This document shows positions 44,355 to 53,518 of a stretch of DNA of 64,000 bases, in pieces. The stretch spans positions 62,001 to 126,000 of the forward strand of contig JADJTO010000035.1 of the NCBI GenBank assembly GCA_016711105.1, written 5' to 3'. A model generated the notes under the pieces. It did no database searches. It saw only the letters and a list, made by a program, of their open reading frames with translations, and was not told the origin of the DNA. Position 1 is the first letter of the stretch; each line of letters begins with the position of its first letter. The DNA is from Micropruina sp. GTDB taxonomy: Bacteria > Actinomycetota > Actinomycetes > Propionibacteriales > Propionibacteriaceae. The position numbers were made by a program, and so were the translations under genes.

Positions 44355-44513
44355 CACATCGTGTCCTTAGCGGGGCCACAACCAGCCTCCAGCAGGCTCA
44401 GAGTAGATTTGCCGTAGCACTCGGTGGGTAAAGCAGGGTTCGCGGAGTACGGCTGACCGGGAATCAAATCGGCCCGCCGTTCGCTGCTATGGCCGTTGAA
44501 GGAAGGACTTCTC

Positions 44514-45311
44514 ATGACTACGCCCAACCCGCGTCTCAGTTCCATGTTCGAACTGGAGTACCCACAATCGGTGGGGATCTACGCCAGCTACGCCGAAGCC
44601 CAGAAAGCCGTGGACGCGCTGGCCGACGCCAAGTTCGCCGTCCAGAACCTGGCCATCGTCGGCACAGATCTCCGGTCCGTGGAGCGGGTCACCGGTCGCC
44701 GGAACTGGGGCACGGTGATCCTGGCCGGCGTCCAGAGCGGACTGTCCACCGGGCTGATGGTCGCCCTGCTGCTGTGGTTCCTGCAGCCCGGCTCCGACCT
44801 GATTTCCCTGCTCCCCTTCGCCCTCGGCGTGGGCATCCTGATCGGCATCGTCTTCGCCGCGATCGGCTACCTGACCAGTCGCGGCCGCCGCGACTTCACC
44901 TCGATCAGCCAGACGGTCGCCACGAAGTACGAGGTGCTCTGCGAACACAAGATGGCGAACGCCGCACGGGAGTTGCTTCGGCAGTTGCCGGGGTCGCGCG
45001 CCGCCCAGTTCGACCAACCGAGTGGCCCGTCCGCCTACCCGCCGCCGGTGAGCCAGCCCAACCCTTACCCTGGCGCACGCTACGCACCGGAGCCTGGCCA
45101 GAACCCGCCGCCGGGAACCCCTTACCAGCCACCGGCCCCGGTGGCGCCGGTGGCACCGCCTGCCGAGCAGCCCCCGTACGGCCAGGCCCCCTACGGCCAG
45201 TACGGCGGCGTGGACGGAAGCCAAGGCTTCGGACGCCCGCCCGGGCGGCGACGGCCAGACCCCGCGAGGGGACAACTGACCGCTGGCCTTAGCCGACCGG
45301 GGTCAGATTGA
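44514..45311 (+). CDS. General stress protein family membrane protein (DUF1269/17M-like)
   Basis: 265 residues from the ATG at 44514, with GGAAGG eight bases upstream. N-terminal ferredoxin-like domain SVGIYASYAEAQKAVDALADAKFAVQNLAIVG, two membrane spans (about 70-92 and 97-120), then a cytosolic domain and a Pro/Gly/Tyr/Gln-rich tail similar in style to the RDD protein before it. Homologs are annotated as general stress proteins; the role is not defined. The 3' end overlaps the convergent Mrp gene by 23 bp. Confidence 0.83.
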   Translation: MTTPNPRLSSMFELEYPQSVGIYASYAEAQKAVDALADAKFAVQNLAIVGTDLRSVERVTGRRNWGTVILAGVQSGLSTGLMVALLLWFLQPGSDLISLLPFALGVGILIGIVFAAIGYLTSRGRRDFTSISQTVATKYEVLCEHKMANAARELLRQLPGSRAAQFDQPSGPSAYPPPVSQPNPYPGARYAPEPGQNPPPGTPYQPPAPVAPVAPPAEQPPYGQAPYGQYGGVDGSQGFGRPPGRRRPDPARGQLTAGLSRPGSD

Positions 45312-46443
45312 GCTTGCGCCCGGCCAGAGGGCGCCGACGGGCGATCAGGCGATCAGCCAACGCATCGAGCGCCACGGCACCGGGTCGGCTCAGGTCCGTG
45401 GCCACCAGCGGTACGCCCTCATCGCCGGCGACCCGCACGGCCGGATCCAGCGGCACCTCCGCCAACAGCGGAATGTCGTAACCCAGGCGCTGGGTCAGCG
45501 CGGCCGCCACCCGAGCGCCACCGCCAGTACCGAAGACGTCGACCCGGTGGGTGTTGCCGCAGTGCGGGCAGTCCGCGTCCAGGTAGGCCATGTTCTCCAC
45601 CACGCCGATCACCCGCTGGTTCATCATCGAGGCCATCGTCCCGGCGCGTTCGGCCACCTCGGCGGCGGCCTGCTGCGGCGTGGTCACCACCAGCACCTCG
45701 GCGTTCGGCAACTTCTGGCCCAGCGAGAGGGCGACATCTCCGGTGCCGGGAGGCAGGTCGAGCAGCAGGTAGTCCAGGTCGCCCCAGTAGACGTCGCTGA
45801 GCAGCTGGTGCAATGCCCGGTCGAGGATCGGCCCGCGCCACGCGATCACCTGATCCCGGCTGGACTTCAACATGCCCATCGAGATCACCCGCAGGCCCAT
45901 CGTCGGCACCGGCATGATCATGCCGTCGATCGAGGTCGGCACCGCATCGAGCAGGCCCATCATCTGCGGAATGGAGTGCCCGTAGATGTCGGCGTCGAGC
46001 ACCCCCACCGCACGCCCCCGAGCAGCCAGCGCCATGGCCAGGTTCACCGTCACCGACGACTTGCCCACGCCACCCTTGCCTGAGGCGACCAGGATCACCT
46101 GGGTCAGCGAGTTCTCATCGGCGAAGGGGATCGTCCGTTCGGTCACCCCACCGCGCAACTGCAGCTTCATCGCGGCGCGCTGCTCATCGTTCATCGCACC
46201 CAAGGTGAGTTCGATGCCGGCCACGCCGTCGACGCCGGTCACGGCCGCGGTCACGTCATGCTCGATGGTCGACTTCATCGGGCAGCCCGGAATCGTCAGC
46301 AGCACGGTCAGGGTGACCACGGAGTCCTCATCAACGGTGACCGATTCGACCATTCCCAGATCGGTGATCGGGCGTTTGATTTCTGGATCGATCACCCCGG
46401 AGAGTGCGTGGTGAACAGCGTCGAGCAAAGCAGTGTGGGACAT
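45289..46443 (-). CDS. apbC: Mrp/NBP35 family iron-sulfur cluster carrier ATPase
   Basis: 384 residues from the ATG at 46443. N-terminal MIP18/DUF59 domain (DAVHHALSGVIDPEIKRPI) joined to a P-loop ATPase: deviant Walker A VASGKGGVGKSSVTVNLA, Walker B YLLLDLPPGTGD, and the cluster-binding CPHCG (DADCPHCGNT). Carries and delivers Fe-S clusters in the cytosol. Only 16 bp separate it from the upstream DUF1003 gene, so they are probably co-transcribed. Confidence 0.95.
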   Translation of the reverse strand: MSHTALLDAVHHALSGVIDPEIKRPITDLGMVESVTVDEDSVVTLTVLLTIPGCPMKSTIEHDVTAAVTGVDGVAGIELTLGAMNDEQRAAMKLQLRGGVTERTIPFADENSLTQVILVASGKGGVGKSSVTVNLAMALAARGRAVGVLDADIYGHSIPQMMGLLDAVPTSIDGMIMPVPTMGLRVISMGMLKSSRDQVIAWRGPILDRALHQLLSDVYWGDLDYLLLDLPPGTGDVALSLGQKLPNAEVLVVTTPQQAAAEVAERAGTMASMMNQRVIGVVENMAYLDADCPHCGNTHRVDVFGTGGGARVAAALTQRLGYDIPLLAEVPLDPAVRVAGDEGVPLVATDLSRPGAVALDALADRLIARRRPLAGRKLNLTPVG

Positions 46444-46459
46444 GCCCTGAAGATTACCC

Positions 46460-46963
46460 TCAGGCGCCCTTGGGCCGTTCCGGCTCGGCCTCCCGACCAT
46501 CCTCCAGCTCGGCGAGCAGGTCCCGCAGCTCGGAGCGGATGAAGTCCCGGGTCGCCAGGTCGTTCACCCGCATCCGCAGGGAGGCGATCTCGCGGGCCAG
46601 GAAGTCCATGTCGGCGCGGGCCTGGGCAGCTGTCCGGCGGTCCTCATCGAGGCCCATCTTGTCCCGAGCCTCCTGCCGGTTCTGCGCAAGCAGGATCAGC
46701 GGTGCCGCGTAGGAGGCCTGCAACGACAGGACGAGGGTGAGAAAGATGAACGGGAACGGATCGATGCTCAACGGGCCGGGCACCACGCTGTTCCACACGA
46801 CCCAGGCGATGATGAACACCGTCATCCAGATCAGGAAGCGTGCCGTACCCATGAACCGGGCGAAGCTCTCGGCGAACTTGCCGAAGGTATCCGAATCCAT
46901 CTTGACCTTGGGCAGCCACTCCCGTTGGCGGCCCGGGGTGGACAGCCGGTCAGCGCCGGACAT
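46460..46963 (-). CDS. DUF1003 membrane protein
   Basis: 167 residues. Two membrane spans, FLIWMTVFIIAWVVWNSVV and FPFIFLTLVLSLQASYAAPLIL, then NRQEARDKMGLDEDRRTAA, the DUF1003 signature, and a charged C-terminal helix. Function unknown. The start overlaps the end of the MgtE-like gene by 14 bp; this pair is widely conserved in actinobacteria. Confidence 0.88.
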   Translation of the reverse strand: MSGADRLSTPGRQREWLPKVKMDSDTFGKFAESFARFMGTARFLIWMTVFIIAWVVWNSVVPGPLSIDPFPFIFLTLVLSLQASYAAPLILLAQNRQEARDKMGLDEDRRTAAQARADMDFLAREIASLRMRVNDLATRDFIRSELRDLLAELEDGREAEPERPKGA

Positions 46964-48212
46964 CGCTCACCTCCTGCCGGTCGAGCTGCACGCCGCGCCA
47001 GTCGCTGGGCAGGATGTGGTCGAGCACGTCGTCAACCGTGACCGCGCCCAAGAGACGCCGTTGGTCATCCACCACCGGGGCGCACAACAGGTCGTAGGTG
47101 GCGAAATAGCGGCTGACCTGGGCCACGTTCGCGGACGGCGTGAGCGGCGTGATCGCCGAATCCATCACACTGGCGGCCAGCGCCGAGGGTGGTTCCCGGA
47201 GCAGCCGCTGAATGTGCACCCCGCCGATGTAGCGGCCGGTCGGGGTGTCCAGCGGCGGTCGACAGATGAACGCCAAACAGGCCAGCGCCGGCGTCAGCTC
47301 CTCGTTGCGCATGTGGGCCAGCGCATCGGCCACCGTGGCGTCGGGCGCCAGAATCACCGGCTCCGGGGTCATCAGACCACCGGCGGTCGCCGCGTCATAG
47401 ATCAGCAACGAACGCACGTCGCGGGCGTCGTCGGGTTCCATCCGCTCCAGAATGTCCTCGGCCATGCCGGGCTCCAGTTCGGCGATCAGGTCGGCCGCGT
47501 CATCGGGATCCATCTCCTCCAGCACGTCGGCCGCCCGTTCGGTGTCCAGCGACTTGATCACCGCCACCTGTTCGTCCTCGGGGAGTTCTTCCAACGCCTC
47601 GGCGAGCATGTCGTCATCCATGGCCTCGACCACCTCGGCGCGACGCTTCGGGTCCATGTCGTGCAGTTCCCGGGCCACATCGGCCGGTTTCATCTCCATC
47701 AACTGGGCCACCACCTGGTCGGCGGGACGTTCCGACTCCAGCCAGAGGTCGGCCACCTCCGTCCAACCCACGATGGTCACATGTGCCCGGACGAACGGAC
47801 GCCGCTTGGCCTGATCACGCAAGGCCACCTCGTGCAGTTCCCAGTCGCGTCCCCGGGTCTGCCGGATCGCCACGTCATAGATGGTGAAGGTGCCCTCGTG
47901 GTTGCGCCGGTGAACCGTCCGGTCGAAGAGTTGGTCGATCACCAGCACTTCACGTTCCCGAACCCGGAACCGGCGGGTGTTCACCACGCCGGAGATGATC
48001 ACCTGATTGGCATCGATGGAGTGCACCCGCTCGATCGGGAAGAAGATCCGGCGCATGGCAAAGAGCTCAACCACCAGCCCCTTGACCCGAGGCGCCCGGT
48101 TGCCCGTCCGATTCTGGATCACCACGTCGCGAATCTTGCCAACCTGGTCGCCACTGGTGTCCATCATCGGCAGGCCCTTGATCCGGGAGATGAAAATGGA
48201 CGAACCGCTCAC
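46950..48212 (-). CDS. MgtE N-terminal/CBS domain protein with PRC barrel, no membrane part
   Basis: 420 residues. Begins with a PRC-barrel-like part (GLPMMDTSGDQVGKIRDVVI) repeated once, then the MgtE_N superhelix (MEMKPADVARELHDMDPKRRAEVVEAMDDD and several EExDPDDAADL repeats), then two CBS domains (GLMTPEPVILAPDATV, SVMDSAITPLTP). The MgtE transmembrane domain is absent, so it cannot transport by itself; it may sense Mg2+ for another protein such as the DUF1003 partner. Asp/Glu-rich surface fits metal sensing. Confidence 0.88.
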   Translation of the reverse strand: MSGSSIFISRIKGLPMMDTSGDQVGKIRDVVIQNRTGNRAPRVKGLVVELFAMRRIFFPIERVHSIDANQVIISGVVNTRRFRVREREVLVIDQLFDRTVHRRNHEGTFTIYDVAIRQTRGRDWELHEVALRDQAKRRPFVRAHVTIVGWTEVADLWLESERPADQVVAQLMEMKPADVARELHDMDPKRRAEVVEAMDDDMLAEALEELPEDEQVAVIKSLDTERAADVLEEMDPDDAADLIAELEPGMAEDILERMEPDDARDVRSLLIYDAATAGGLMTPEPVILAPDATVADALAHMRNEELTPALACLAFICRPPLDTPTGRYIGGVHIQRLLREPPSALAASVMDSAITPLTPSANVAQVSRYFATYDLLCAPVVDDQRRLLGAVTVDDVLDHILPSDWRGVQLDRQEVSDVRR

Positions 48213-48241
48213 GAGGGGAGGTTAGCGCGAAAACCCCCCGA

Positions 48242-48601
48242 TCAGGTGGCCTCGGGATCGAACAGGGTTGGTTTCGCCGGCACGGGGACCGCAGGCGTGA
48301 CCGCGGCGGGCGCGTCCTTGCCGATGCTGCGCATTTCGTTGGTCACGTAGGCGAGATCGTCCTGGACGTCGGTGCCCAGATGTTTGGCGATGAAAGCCTT
48401 CGGATTCAGGTCAGAGGCCTTCAGGTTGGCGAACTCGGGGCCGAGCTCTTCCCGCAATTGACCCTTGGCGTCGTTGGCGATCCGGCGGACGTACTGCAGG
48501 ACGCGGGCTGCTTTGCGGGCCAGATCAGGCAGCTTTTCGGGGCCGAAGATGACGATGCCCAACACGATGAGAAGGATGATCTCGCCGGTGTTGAAGTCCA
48601 C
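48242..48601 (-). CDS. tatB: Twin-arginine translocase subunit TatB/TatA family
   Basis: 119 residues. MDFNTGEIILLIVLGIVIFGPEKLPDLARKAA is the TatB/A span with the FGPEKLP hinge, followed by an amphipathic helix and a longer charged domain, which favours TatB over TatA. Part of the Tat pathway for folded proteins. Transcribed in the same direction as the genes around it; tatA and tatC are not in the window. Confidence 0.9.
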   Translation of the reverse strand: MDFNTGEIILLIVLGIVIFGPEKLPDLARKAARVLQYVRRIANDAKGQLREELGPEFANLKASDLNPKAFIAKHLGTDVQDDLAYVTNEMRSIGKDAPAAVTPAVPVPAKPTLFDPEAT

Positions 48602-48643
48602 GCAGGACAGATTACCCCGCCGGGAGTGCCCGCCAAGCCCTCG

Positions 48644-49524
48644 CTACAGCCACGCCGCGGTCAGCAGGCCCACGAACCGCGCCGCCTCCTCCGGGGTCGC
48701 TTCCAGCAACGGGCGACGCAGCCCACCGGGGGCGAACCCGCGAGCGGCCAGCCCGGCCTTGACCAACATGCAGCCCTGGGTGGCGAAGACCCCGTTGAAG
48801 ATCGGCAGCAGGGCCGCGTTCTCCGCAGCGGCCCCGACCACGTCACCGGCCAGGAAACGCTCCATCATGGCTTTCATCCGGGCACCGGTGAAGTGAGTGG
48901 ACGTCCCGACGACCCCGACCCCTCCGACCGACATCAGCGGCAAGGTGTAGGCGTCGTCACCGGAGTAATAGGCCAGATCGGTCGCTGCGATCACGTCGGC
49001 GGAGGCGACCACCGAACCCTTGGCGTCCTTCACCGCGACGATCCGGGGATGCTGGGCCACCGTGAGGAAGGTGTCGGTCGCGATCGGGATGCCGGCGCGA
49101 TGGGGAACGTCGTAGAGCATCACCGGCAGGTCCGTGGCGTCGGCCACGGCCAGGAAGTGCGCGGCCAGCGCGTCTTGCGGGGGCCGTGAGTAGTAGGGCG
49201 TGACCACGAGCAGACCGTTCGCCCCGGCGTCGGCAGCTTGGCGGGCCAGCTCGATCGTGTGCTCGGTGTTGAACGTGCCAACGCCGGCGATGACCTGCGC
49301 CCGATCCCCACTTCGGCCACCACGGCCGCCACCAACGCAGCCTTCTCGGCGTCGGTCGTGGTGGGCGATTCTCCGGTCGTGCCGTTGATCACCAGGGCGT
49401 CGTGCGCCAGGCGATCCACCAGATGTGCCGCCAGTCGCCGGGCCTCGTCAAGATTCACGCTGCCATCGACGGCGAAGGGGGTGATCATGGCCGTCAGCAA
49501 GCGGCCGAAGACGGGTTCGGTCAT
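48644..49524 (-). pseudogene. dapA: 4-hydroxy-tetrahydrodipicolinate synthase, frameshifted
   Basis: First committed step of lysine/DAP synthesis: pyruvate plus aspartate semialdehyde. First frame from ATG 49524: AMITPFAVDGSVNLDEARRLA, INGTTGESPTTTDAEK. The frame breaks at the C run 49306-49309 (one base missing) and continues as DRAQVIAGVGTFNTEHTIEL, VTPYYSRPPQDAL with the catalytic Tyr, LYDVPHRAGIPI, and AVKDAKGS with the Schiff-base Lys near residue 166. Corrected length 293 residues, normal. dapA is needed for peptidoglycan in organisms using DAP, so a sequencing error is much more likely than a null gene. Confidence 0.9.
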
Positions 49525-49594
49525 GCGGGTCAGTGTAGGGCGTCACCTGGCGGCACGGGGCCGCAGAACCCGGCTGTTTCGCTACGCTGAGGAC

Positions 49595-50254
49595 GTGAAT
49601 CCTGCACCGAAGTCGGCCGCGCACTCCTCCCCCCACGCCATCTCCTGGGCCTTTGCCGAGGCCTTTGTGCCAGAGTCGGACGCCAGCACCCTGGCCCGCC
49701 AAGCCGCGCGCGAGATGGGACTCTCCTCGGTGAGCCAGGGAGCCGCCAGCGTGCTGACCTTCCTGGCCAAAGCGATCAACGCCCGCCACGTGGCAGAAAT
49801 CGGCACCGGCGCGGGAGTTTCCGGGTTGGCCCTGTTGGGCGGCATGGCCCCCGACGGCATCCTGACCAGCATCGACGCCGAGAATGAGCATCAGGTGGCG
49901 GCTCGCCAGATCTTCAACGCCGCCGGCGTCCCGGCCCGCCGCGCCCGTCTGATCGCCGGTGGTGCGCTGAACGTGTTGCCCAAGCTGAGCGATGGCGCCT
50001 ATGACCTGGTGCTGATCGACGGCGATCCCCTGGAGTACGTGGAGTACGTCGCTCAGGCGCTGCGGCTGCTGCGGCACGGTGGCCTGCTCGTCCTGCACCA
50101 TGCGCTGTGGCAGGGCCTGGTGCCGGATCCGACGAACGAGGATGACGAAACCCTGATCGTCCGCGAAGCACTGCAGGCGGTCACCGAGATCGACGACTTC
50201 ACCCCGATGTTGCTCCCGGTCGGCGATGGCCTGCTGGCGGCCGTGAAGGGCTGA
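49595..50254 (+). CDS. O-methyltransferase (SAM-dependent, COMT-like)
   Basis: 219 residues from the GTG at 49595. SAM-binding motif I is VAEIGTGAGVSGLALLGG, with DAENEHQ at the end of strand 2 and DLVLIDGDPLEYVEYV as motif IV with metal-ligand-type Asp; RHGGLLVLHHALW follows. Matches the bacterial type 3 O-methyltransferases. Substrate unknown. Divergent from dapA with about 70 bp between. Confidence 0.88.
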   Translation: MNPAPKSAAHSSPHAISWAFAEAFVPESDASTLARQAAREMGLSSVSQGAASVLTFLAKAINARHVAEIGTGAGVSGLALLGGMAPDGILTSIDAENEHQVAARQIFNAAGVPARRARLIAGGALNVLPKLSDGAYDLVLIDGDPLEYVEYVAQALRLLRHGGLLVLHHALWQGLVPDPTNEDDETLIVREALQAVTEIDDFTPMLLPVGDGLLAAVKG

Positions 50255-50302
50255 TCCGCTCAGCCCCTGCACGTCGAGAACCAGACCCGGCCGAGAACCA
50301 GC

Positions 50303-50333
50303 ACTGCCCGCGACCCTGAGGGTCGCGGGCAGT
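50303..50333. terminator. Bidirectional terminator between O-methyltransferase and glgC
   Basis: Perfect 14 bp stem ACTGCCCGCGACCC / GGGTCGCGGGCAGT with a three-base loop, followed by TGTGTTG on the plus strand. It lies between two convergent genes and can serve both. Confidence 0.8.
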
Positions 50334-50352
50334 TGTGTTGGCTGGGAAGGGC

Positions 50353-51576
50353 TCAGAGCCCGGCAACGTCCACGTTCTTCGGCACGACAGTGATGCCGGC
50401 CTCGGAGACGTGGAAGCCACGCGCCCGGTCGTGATCCTTGTCGACACCGATCTCGACACCATCGGGCACATGGACGTTCTTGTCCAAGATGGCGCGGCGG
50501 ACGACCGAGTTACGGCCGACCCGGCAGCCGGAGAAGATCACCGACTCCTCGACCTTGGCCCACTTGTCGACCATGACGTTCGGCGAGAGCACTGAGCGGT
50601 CCACGTCGCCGCCGGAAATGATGCACCCCGCGCTGACGATCGAGTCCTCGGCATTGCCGCGCAAGGTGAACTTCGCACCCGGCAGCTGCGGCGCCGAGGT
50701 GAAGATCGGCCACTGGCGGTTGTAGAGGTTGAAGTCCGGCTCAACCGACACCAAGTCCATGTGCGCGTTGTGGTAGGCGTCGATGCTGCCGACGTCACGC
50801 CAGTAGTTGCGATCCTTGTCGGTCGAACCCGCGACGTTGTTGAGCGTGAAGTCGTAGACCTGCGCCTGACCCTGGCCGACGAAGAAGGGCACCACGTTGC
50901 CACCCATGTCGTGCTTGGACGTCGCGTCGTTGGCGTCCTCGTTGAGGCAGTCGACGAAAGCCTTCCGGCTGAAGACGTAGTTGCCCATCGAGGCGAACGA
51001 CTCCTCAGGGCTGTCCGGCAGGCCGGGCGGATCGGCCGGCTTCTCCAGGAAGCTGTTGATCTTGTTGTCGGCGGCCGCGTCGATCACGCCGAACTCGCTG
51101 GCCTCGCGCCGCGGCACCCGGATGCCGGCAACGGTGCAGGCAAGGCCGGACTCGATGTGAGCGTCAACCATCTTGCTGACGTCCATCCGGTAGATGTTGT
51201 CGGCGCCGAAGACGACCACGTAGTCAGGATCTTCGTCGTTGATCAGGTTCATGGACTGGAAGATGGCGTCGGCGCTGCCCATGAACCACTGCTTGCCGGT
51301 GCGCTGCTGGGCGGGTACCGAGGTGACGTAGCTGCCGAGCAGCGTCGACATGCGCCACGTCTGCGCGACGTGCCGGTCCAGGGAGTGGGACTTGTACTGG
51401 GTCAGGACGCACATCTTCGTCAGGCCCGAGTTCGCCAAGTTGGATAGGACGAAGTCGATCAAGCGGTAGGTGCCCCCGAAGGGGACGGCGGGCTTGGCCC
51501 GATCGGCGGTGAGCGGCATCAAACGCTTGCCTTCACCACCTGCCAGGACGATCGACAGAACGTTCGGATTACTCAT
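50353..51576 (-). CDS. glgC: Glucose-1-phosphate adenylyltransferase
   Basis: 407 residues. Makes ADP-glucose from glucose-1-phosphate and ATP. N-terminal VLAGGEGKRLMPLTADRAKPAVPFGG is the nucleotide/activator site, then FVLSNLANSGL, the glucose-phosphate region FLEKPADPPG, and a C-terminal left-handed beta-helix (SVLSPNVMVDKWAKVEESVIF). Divergent from glgA with 122 bp between starts, so both likely share a control region. Confidence 0.96.
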   Translation of the reverse strand: MSNPNVLSIVLAGGEGKRLMPLTADRAKPAVPFGGTYRLIDFVLSNLANSGLTKMCVLTQYKSHSLDRHVAQTWRMSTLLGSYVTSVPAQQRTGKQWFMGSADAIFQSMNLINDEDPDYVVVFGADNIYRMDVSKMVDAHIESGLACTVAGIRVPRREASEFGVIDAAADNKINSFLEKPADPPGLPDSPEESFASMGNYVFSRKAFVDCLNEDANDATSKHDMGGNVVPFFVGQGQAQVYDFTLNNVAGSTDKDRNYWRDVGSIDAYHNAHMDLVSVEPDFNLYNRQWPIFTSAPQLPGAKFTLRGNAEDSIVSAGCIISGGDVDRSVLSPNVMVDKWAKVEESVIFSGCRVGRNSVVRRAILDKNVHVPDGVEIGVDKDHDRARGFHVSEAGITVVPKNVDVAGL

Positions 51577-51698
51577 GTTCCGAACCTAGGGGTCGCGCCT
51601 GCGCGACACAAGGAAGCCGTCCGAAAACGGAATCTACGGGGGGTCAAAAGGCCTCCGCCGGGCTGTCGGACGGGCCATTTCTGTGACACGATCCGGCT

Positions 51699-52892
51699 AT
51701 GTCTCTTCGTGTCTCCATCCTCACTCGCGAGTACCCACCGTTCATTTATGGGGGTGCAGGAGTCCACGTCGGCCAGTTGGTGCCCCAACTGCGCAAGTTC
51801 TGTGAATCAGTCGATGTCCAGTGCATGGGCGAGCCGCGCGAGGGCGCGACGGCGCATGCCGAGACCTACCCAGAGGGCGCCAATGCGGCGATCCGGGTCC
51901 TGGGAGCAGATGTCTCCATGGCGGCGGCAATCCCCGAAGTCGACGTGATCCACTCCCACACCTGGTACGCCAACTTCGCCGGGCTCGTCGGATCGAAATT
52001 CCAGGACGTGCCGCACGTAGTCACCTCGCACTCCCTGGAGCCACACCGTCCGTGGAAGGCCGAGCAGCTCGGCGGTGGCTATCGCGTCTCCTCCTGGGCC
52101 GAACGGACGGCCTTCGAAGACGCGGACGCCGTGATCGGGGTCAGCGCCGGCATGGCCCGGGATGTGCTGGAGTCCTACCCCGGCATCGACCCGGCGAAAA
52201 TGCACGTGGTGAAGAACGGCATCGATCCCGACGAGTTCCGGCCCGACTACAACACCGACGTTGTGGACGCCCTGGGCCTGGATCGGGACAAGCCGATCGT
52301 CACCTTCGTCGGCCGGATCACCCGGCAGAAGGGCCTGGTCCACCTCGTCCGGGCCGCTGCGTTGTTCGATCCCGACACCCAGTTGTTGCTCCTCGCCGGA
52401 GCCCCCGACACCCCCGAGATCGCGGCCGAGTTCAACGCGGCGTTCGCCGAGCTGAAGAAGGTCCGGGCCGGGGTCACCTGGGTCCAGGAGATGCTTCCCC
52501 GGGCCTCGGTCCGGCAGGTGCTCTCGCACTCCACCGTGTTCGCCTGCCCCTCGGTCTACGAGCCGCTGGGCATCGTCAACCTCGAAGCCATGGCCTGCGA
52601 GACCGCCGTGGTCGCCTCAGCGGTCGGCGGCATCCCGGAGGTCGTCGTGGACGGTGAGACCGGCGTGCTGGTCGCCTACGACCCGAAGCAGGCCGGCGAT
52701 CCCGAGTTCGTCAGCAACTTCGAGTCCACCTTCGCCGACAACGTGAACGCCCTCACCCGGGACGGTGACCGAGCCAAGGCGATGGGCCTGGCCGGACGCC
52801 AACGCTGCATCGACGAGTTCAGCTGGGAGAAGATCGCCAAGGAGACAGTCGCCGTGTACGAGAAGGCGATCGCTGCACACGGCTCCCGCTGA
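51699..52892 (+). CDS. glgA: Glycogen synthase / maltose-1-phosphate synthase, GT4 type
   Basis: 397 residues. GT-B glycosyltransferase of the actinobacterial GlgA/GlgM branch (GT4), not the classical GT5. N-terminal REYPPFIYGGAGVHVGQL acceptor loop, and the C-terminal donor site VTFVGRITRQKGLVHL, then ASVRQVLSHSTVFACPSVYEPLGIVNLEAMAC with the E-x7-E pair. In mycobacteria the ortholog makes alpha-maltose-1-phosphate for the GlgE pathway; either that or glucan extension is possible here. Uses ADP-glucose from the divergent glgC. Confidence 0.94.
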   Translation: MSLRVSILTREYPPFIYGGAGVHVGQLVPQLRKFCESVDVQCMGEPREGATAHAETYPEGANAAIRVLGADVSMAAAIPEVDVIHSHTWYANFAGLVGSKFQDVPHVVTSHSLEPHRPWKAEQLGGGYRVSSWAERTAFEDADAVIGVSAGMARDVLESYPGIDPAKMHVVKNGIDPDEFRPDYNTDVVDALGLDRDKPIVTFVGRITRQKGLVHLVRAAALFDPDTQLLLLAGAPDTPEIAAEFNAAFAELKKVRAGVTWVQEMLPRASVRQVLSHSTVFACPSVYEPLGIVNLEAMACETAVVASAVGGIPEVVVDGETGVLVAYDPKQAGDPEFVSNFESTFADNVNALTRDGDRAKAMGLAGRQRCIDEFSWEKIAKETVAVYEKAIAAHGSR

Positions 52893-52926
52893 GGAAGGCT
52901 CGGCGCTCAGCCCGCTAAAGAACTAC

Positions 52927-52954
52927 GGCCCCCGGTGCGGATGCACCGGGGGCC
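52927..52954. terminator. Hairpin terminator between glgA and DUF3117 gene
   Basis: Perfect 12 bp stem GGCCCCCGGTGC / GCACCGGGGGCC with a four-base loop; on the minus strand it is followed by GTAGTTCTTT. It lies between convergent genes. Confidence 0.75.
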
Positions 52955-52976
52955 AAGCTCTGTTCGGGCGACGCCG

Positions 52977-53150
52977 TCAGGCGACGACCACGACTCCCTG
53001 CAGGGCTCCGAGAAGTTCGGCGGCCTCCGCAGCGTTCATCTCAATCACCAGGCGGCCACCACCTTCGGCAGGAATCCGCATCGCGATCACGCGTCCTTCT
53101 TTGGCGACCTCGATGGGACCATCCCCGGTCCGCGGCTTCATTGCTGCCAT
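52977..53150 (-). CDS. DUF3117 small conserved protein
   Basis: 57 residues, MAAMKPRTGDGPIEVAKEGR to GALQGVVVVA. The sequence is almost invariant among actinobacteria, where it sits next to glgA (Rv1211-Rv1212c in M. tuberculosis, from memory). It is a small beta-rich protein of unknown function. AT-rich sequence and GGTTG precede the ATG. It is short and easily missed. Confidence 0.92.
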   Translation of the reverse strand: MAAMKPRTGDGPIEVAKEGRVIAMRIPAEGGGRLVIEMNAAEAAELLGALQGVVVVA

Positions 53151-53185
53151 CGCACAACCTCAACTTCCTATGGGTACTCTGTCCA

Positions 53186-53518
53186 TTATTCCAGACCCGG
53201 GAGAGTCTTCGGGGACAAACCCTCATTCGAGCTCGAATCCGACCCCCTACCACCCGGCTCCGCGGACTCCGCCGCCTGCAATTGCTCGGCCAAACGATCG
53301 AGCAGTTCGTCCACCTGGTCCATCGAGTAGCCCCGCGTGACCACGGCGAAGCGAGCCTCCCGCAGCGCCTTCGAGTCCAGGATGCCGACCGGAAGTTGGG
53401 CCCGGGGAGTGTCGGTCACCGTCCCTGGCATCGAGCCGAGCCGTCCCGTGGCCGCGACCGCCCCAAGACCGAGCACGGCGACCGCGATCATCCACAACAC
53501 CCATTCCATGGCACTCAC
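53186..53518 (-). CDS. DivIVA domain-containing membrane protein
   Basis: 110 residues. One N-terminal span (WVLWMIAVAVLGLGAVAA) followed by a short DivIVA motif: LREARFAVVTRGYSMDQVDELLDRLAEQL, where GYSMDQVD corresponds to the GYdxxqVD of the family. The tail is Ser/Gly-rich. Such proteins are thought to act in cell-envelope growth, unproven here. The start overlaps the stop of the LOG-family gene by four bases. Confidence 0.85.
   Translation of the reverse strand: MSAMEWVLWMIAVAVLGLGAVAATGRLGSMPGTVTDTPRAQLPVGILDSKALREARFAVVTRGYSMDQVDELLDRLAEQLQAAESAEPGGRGSDSSSNEGLSPKTLPGLE

Noticed and set aside
44489..45292. 267-codon frame overlapping the stress protein gene
   Set aside because: Arg/Pro-rich shadow; the overlapping frame has recognisable domain, membrane spans and ribosome binding site.
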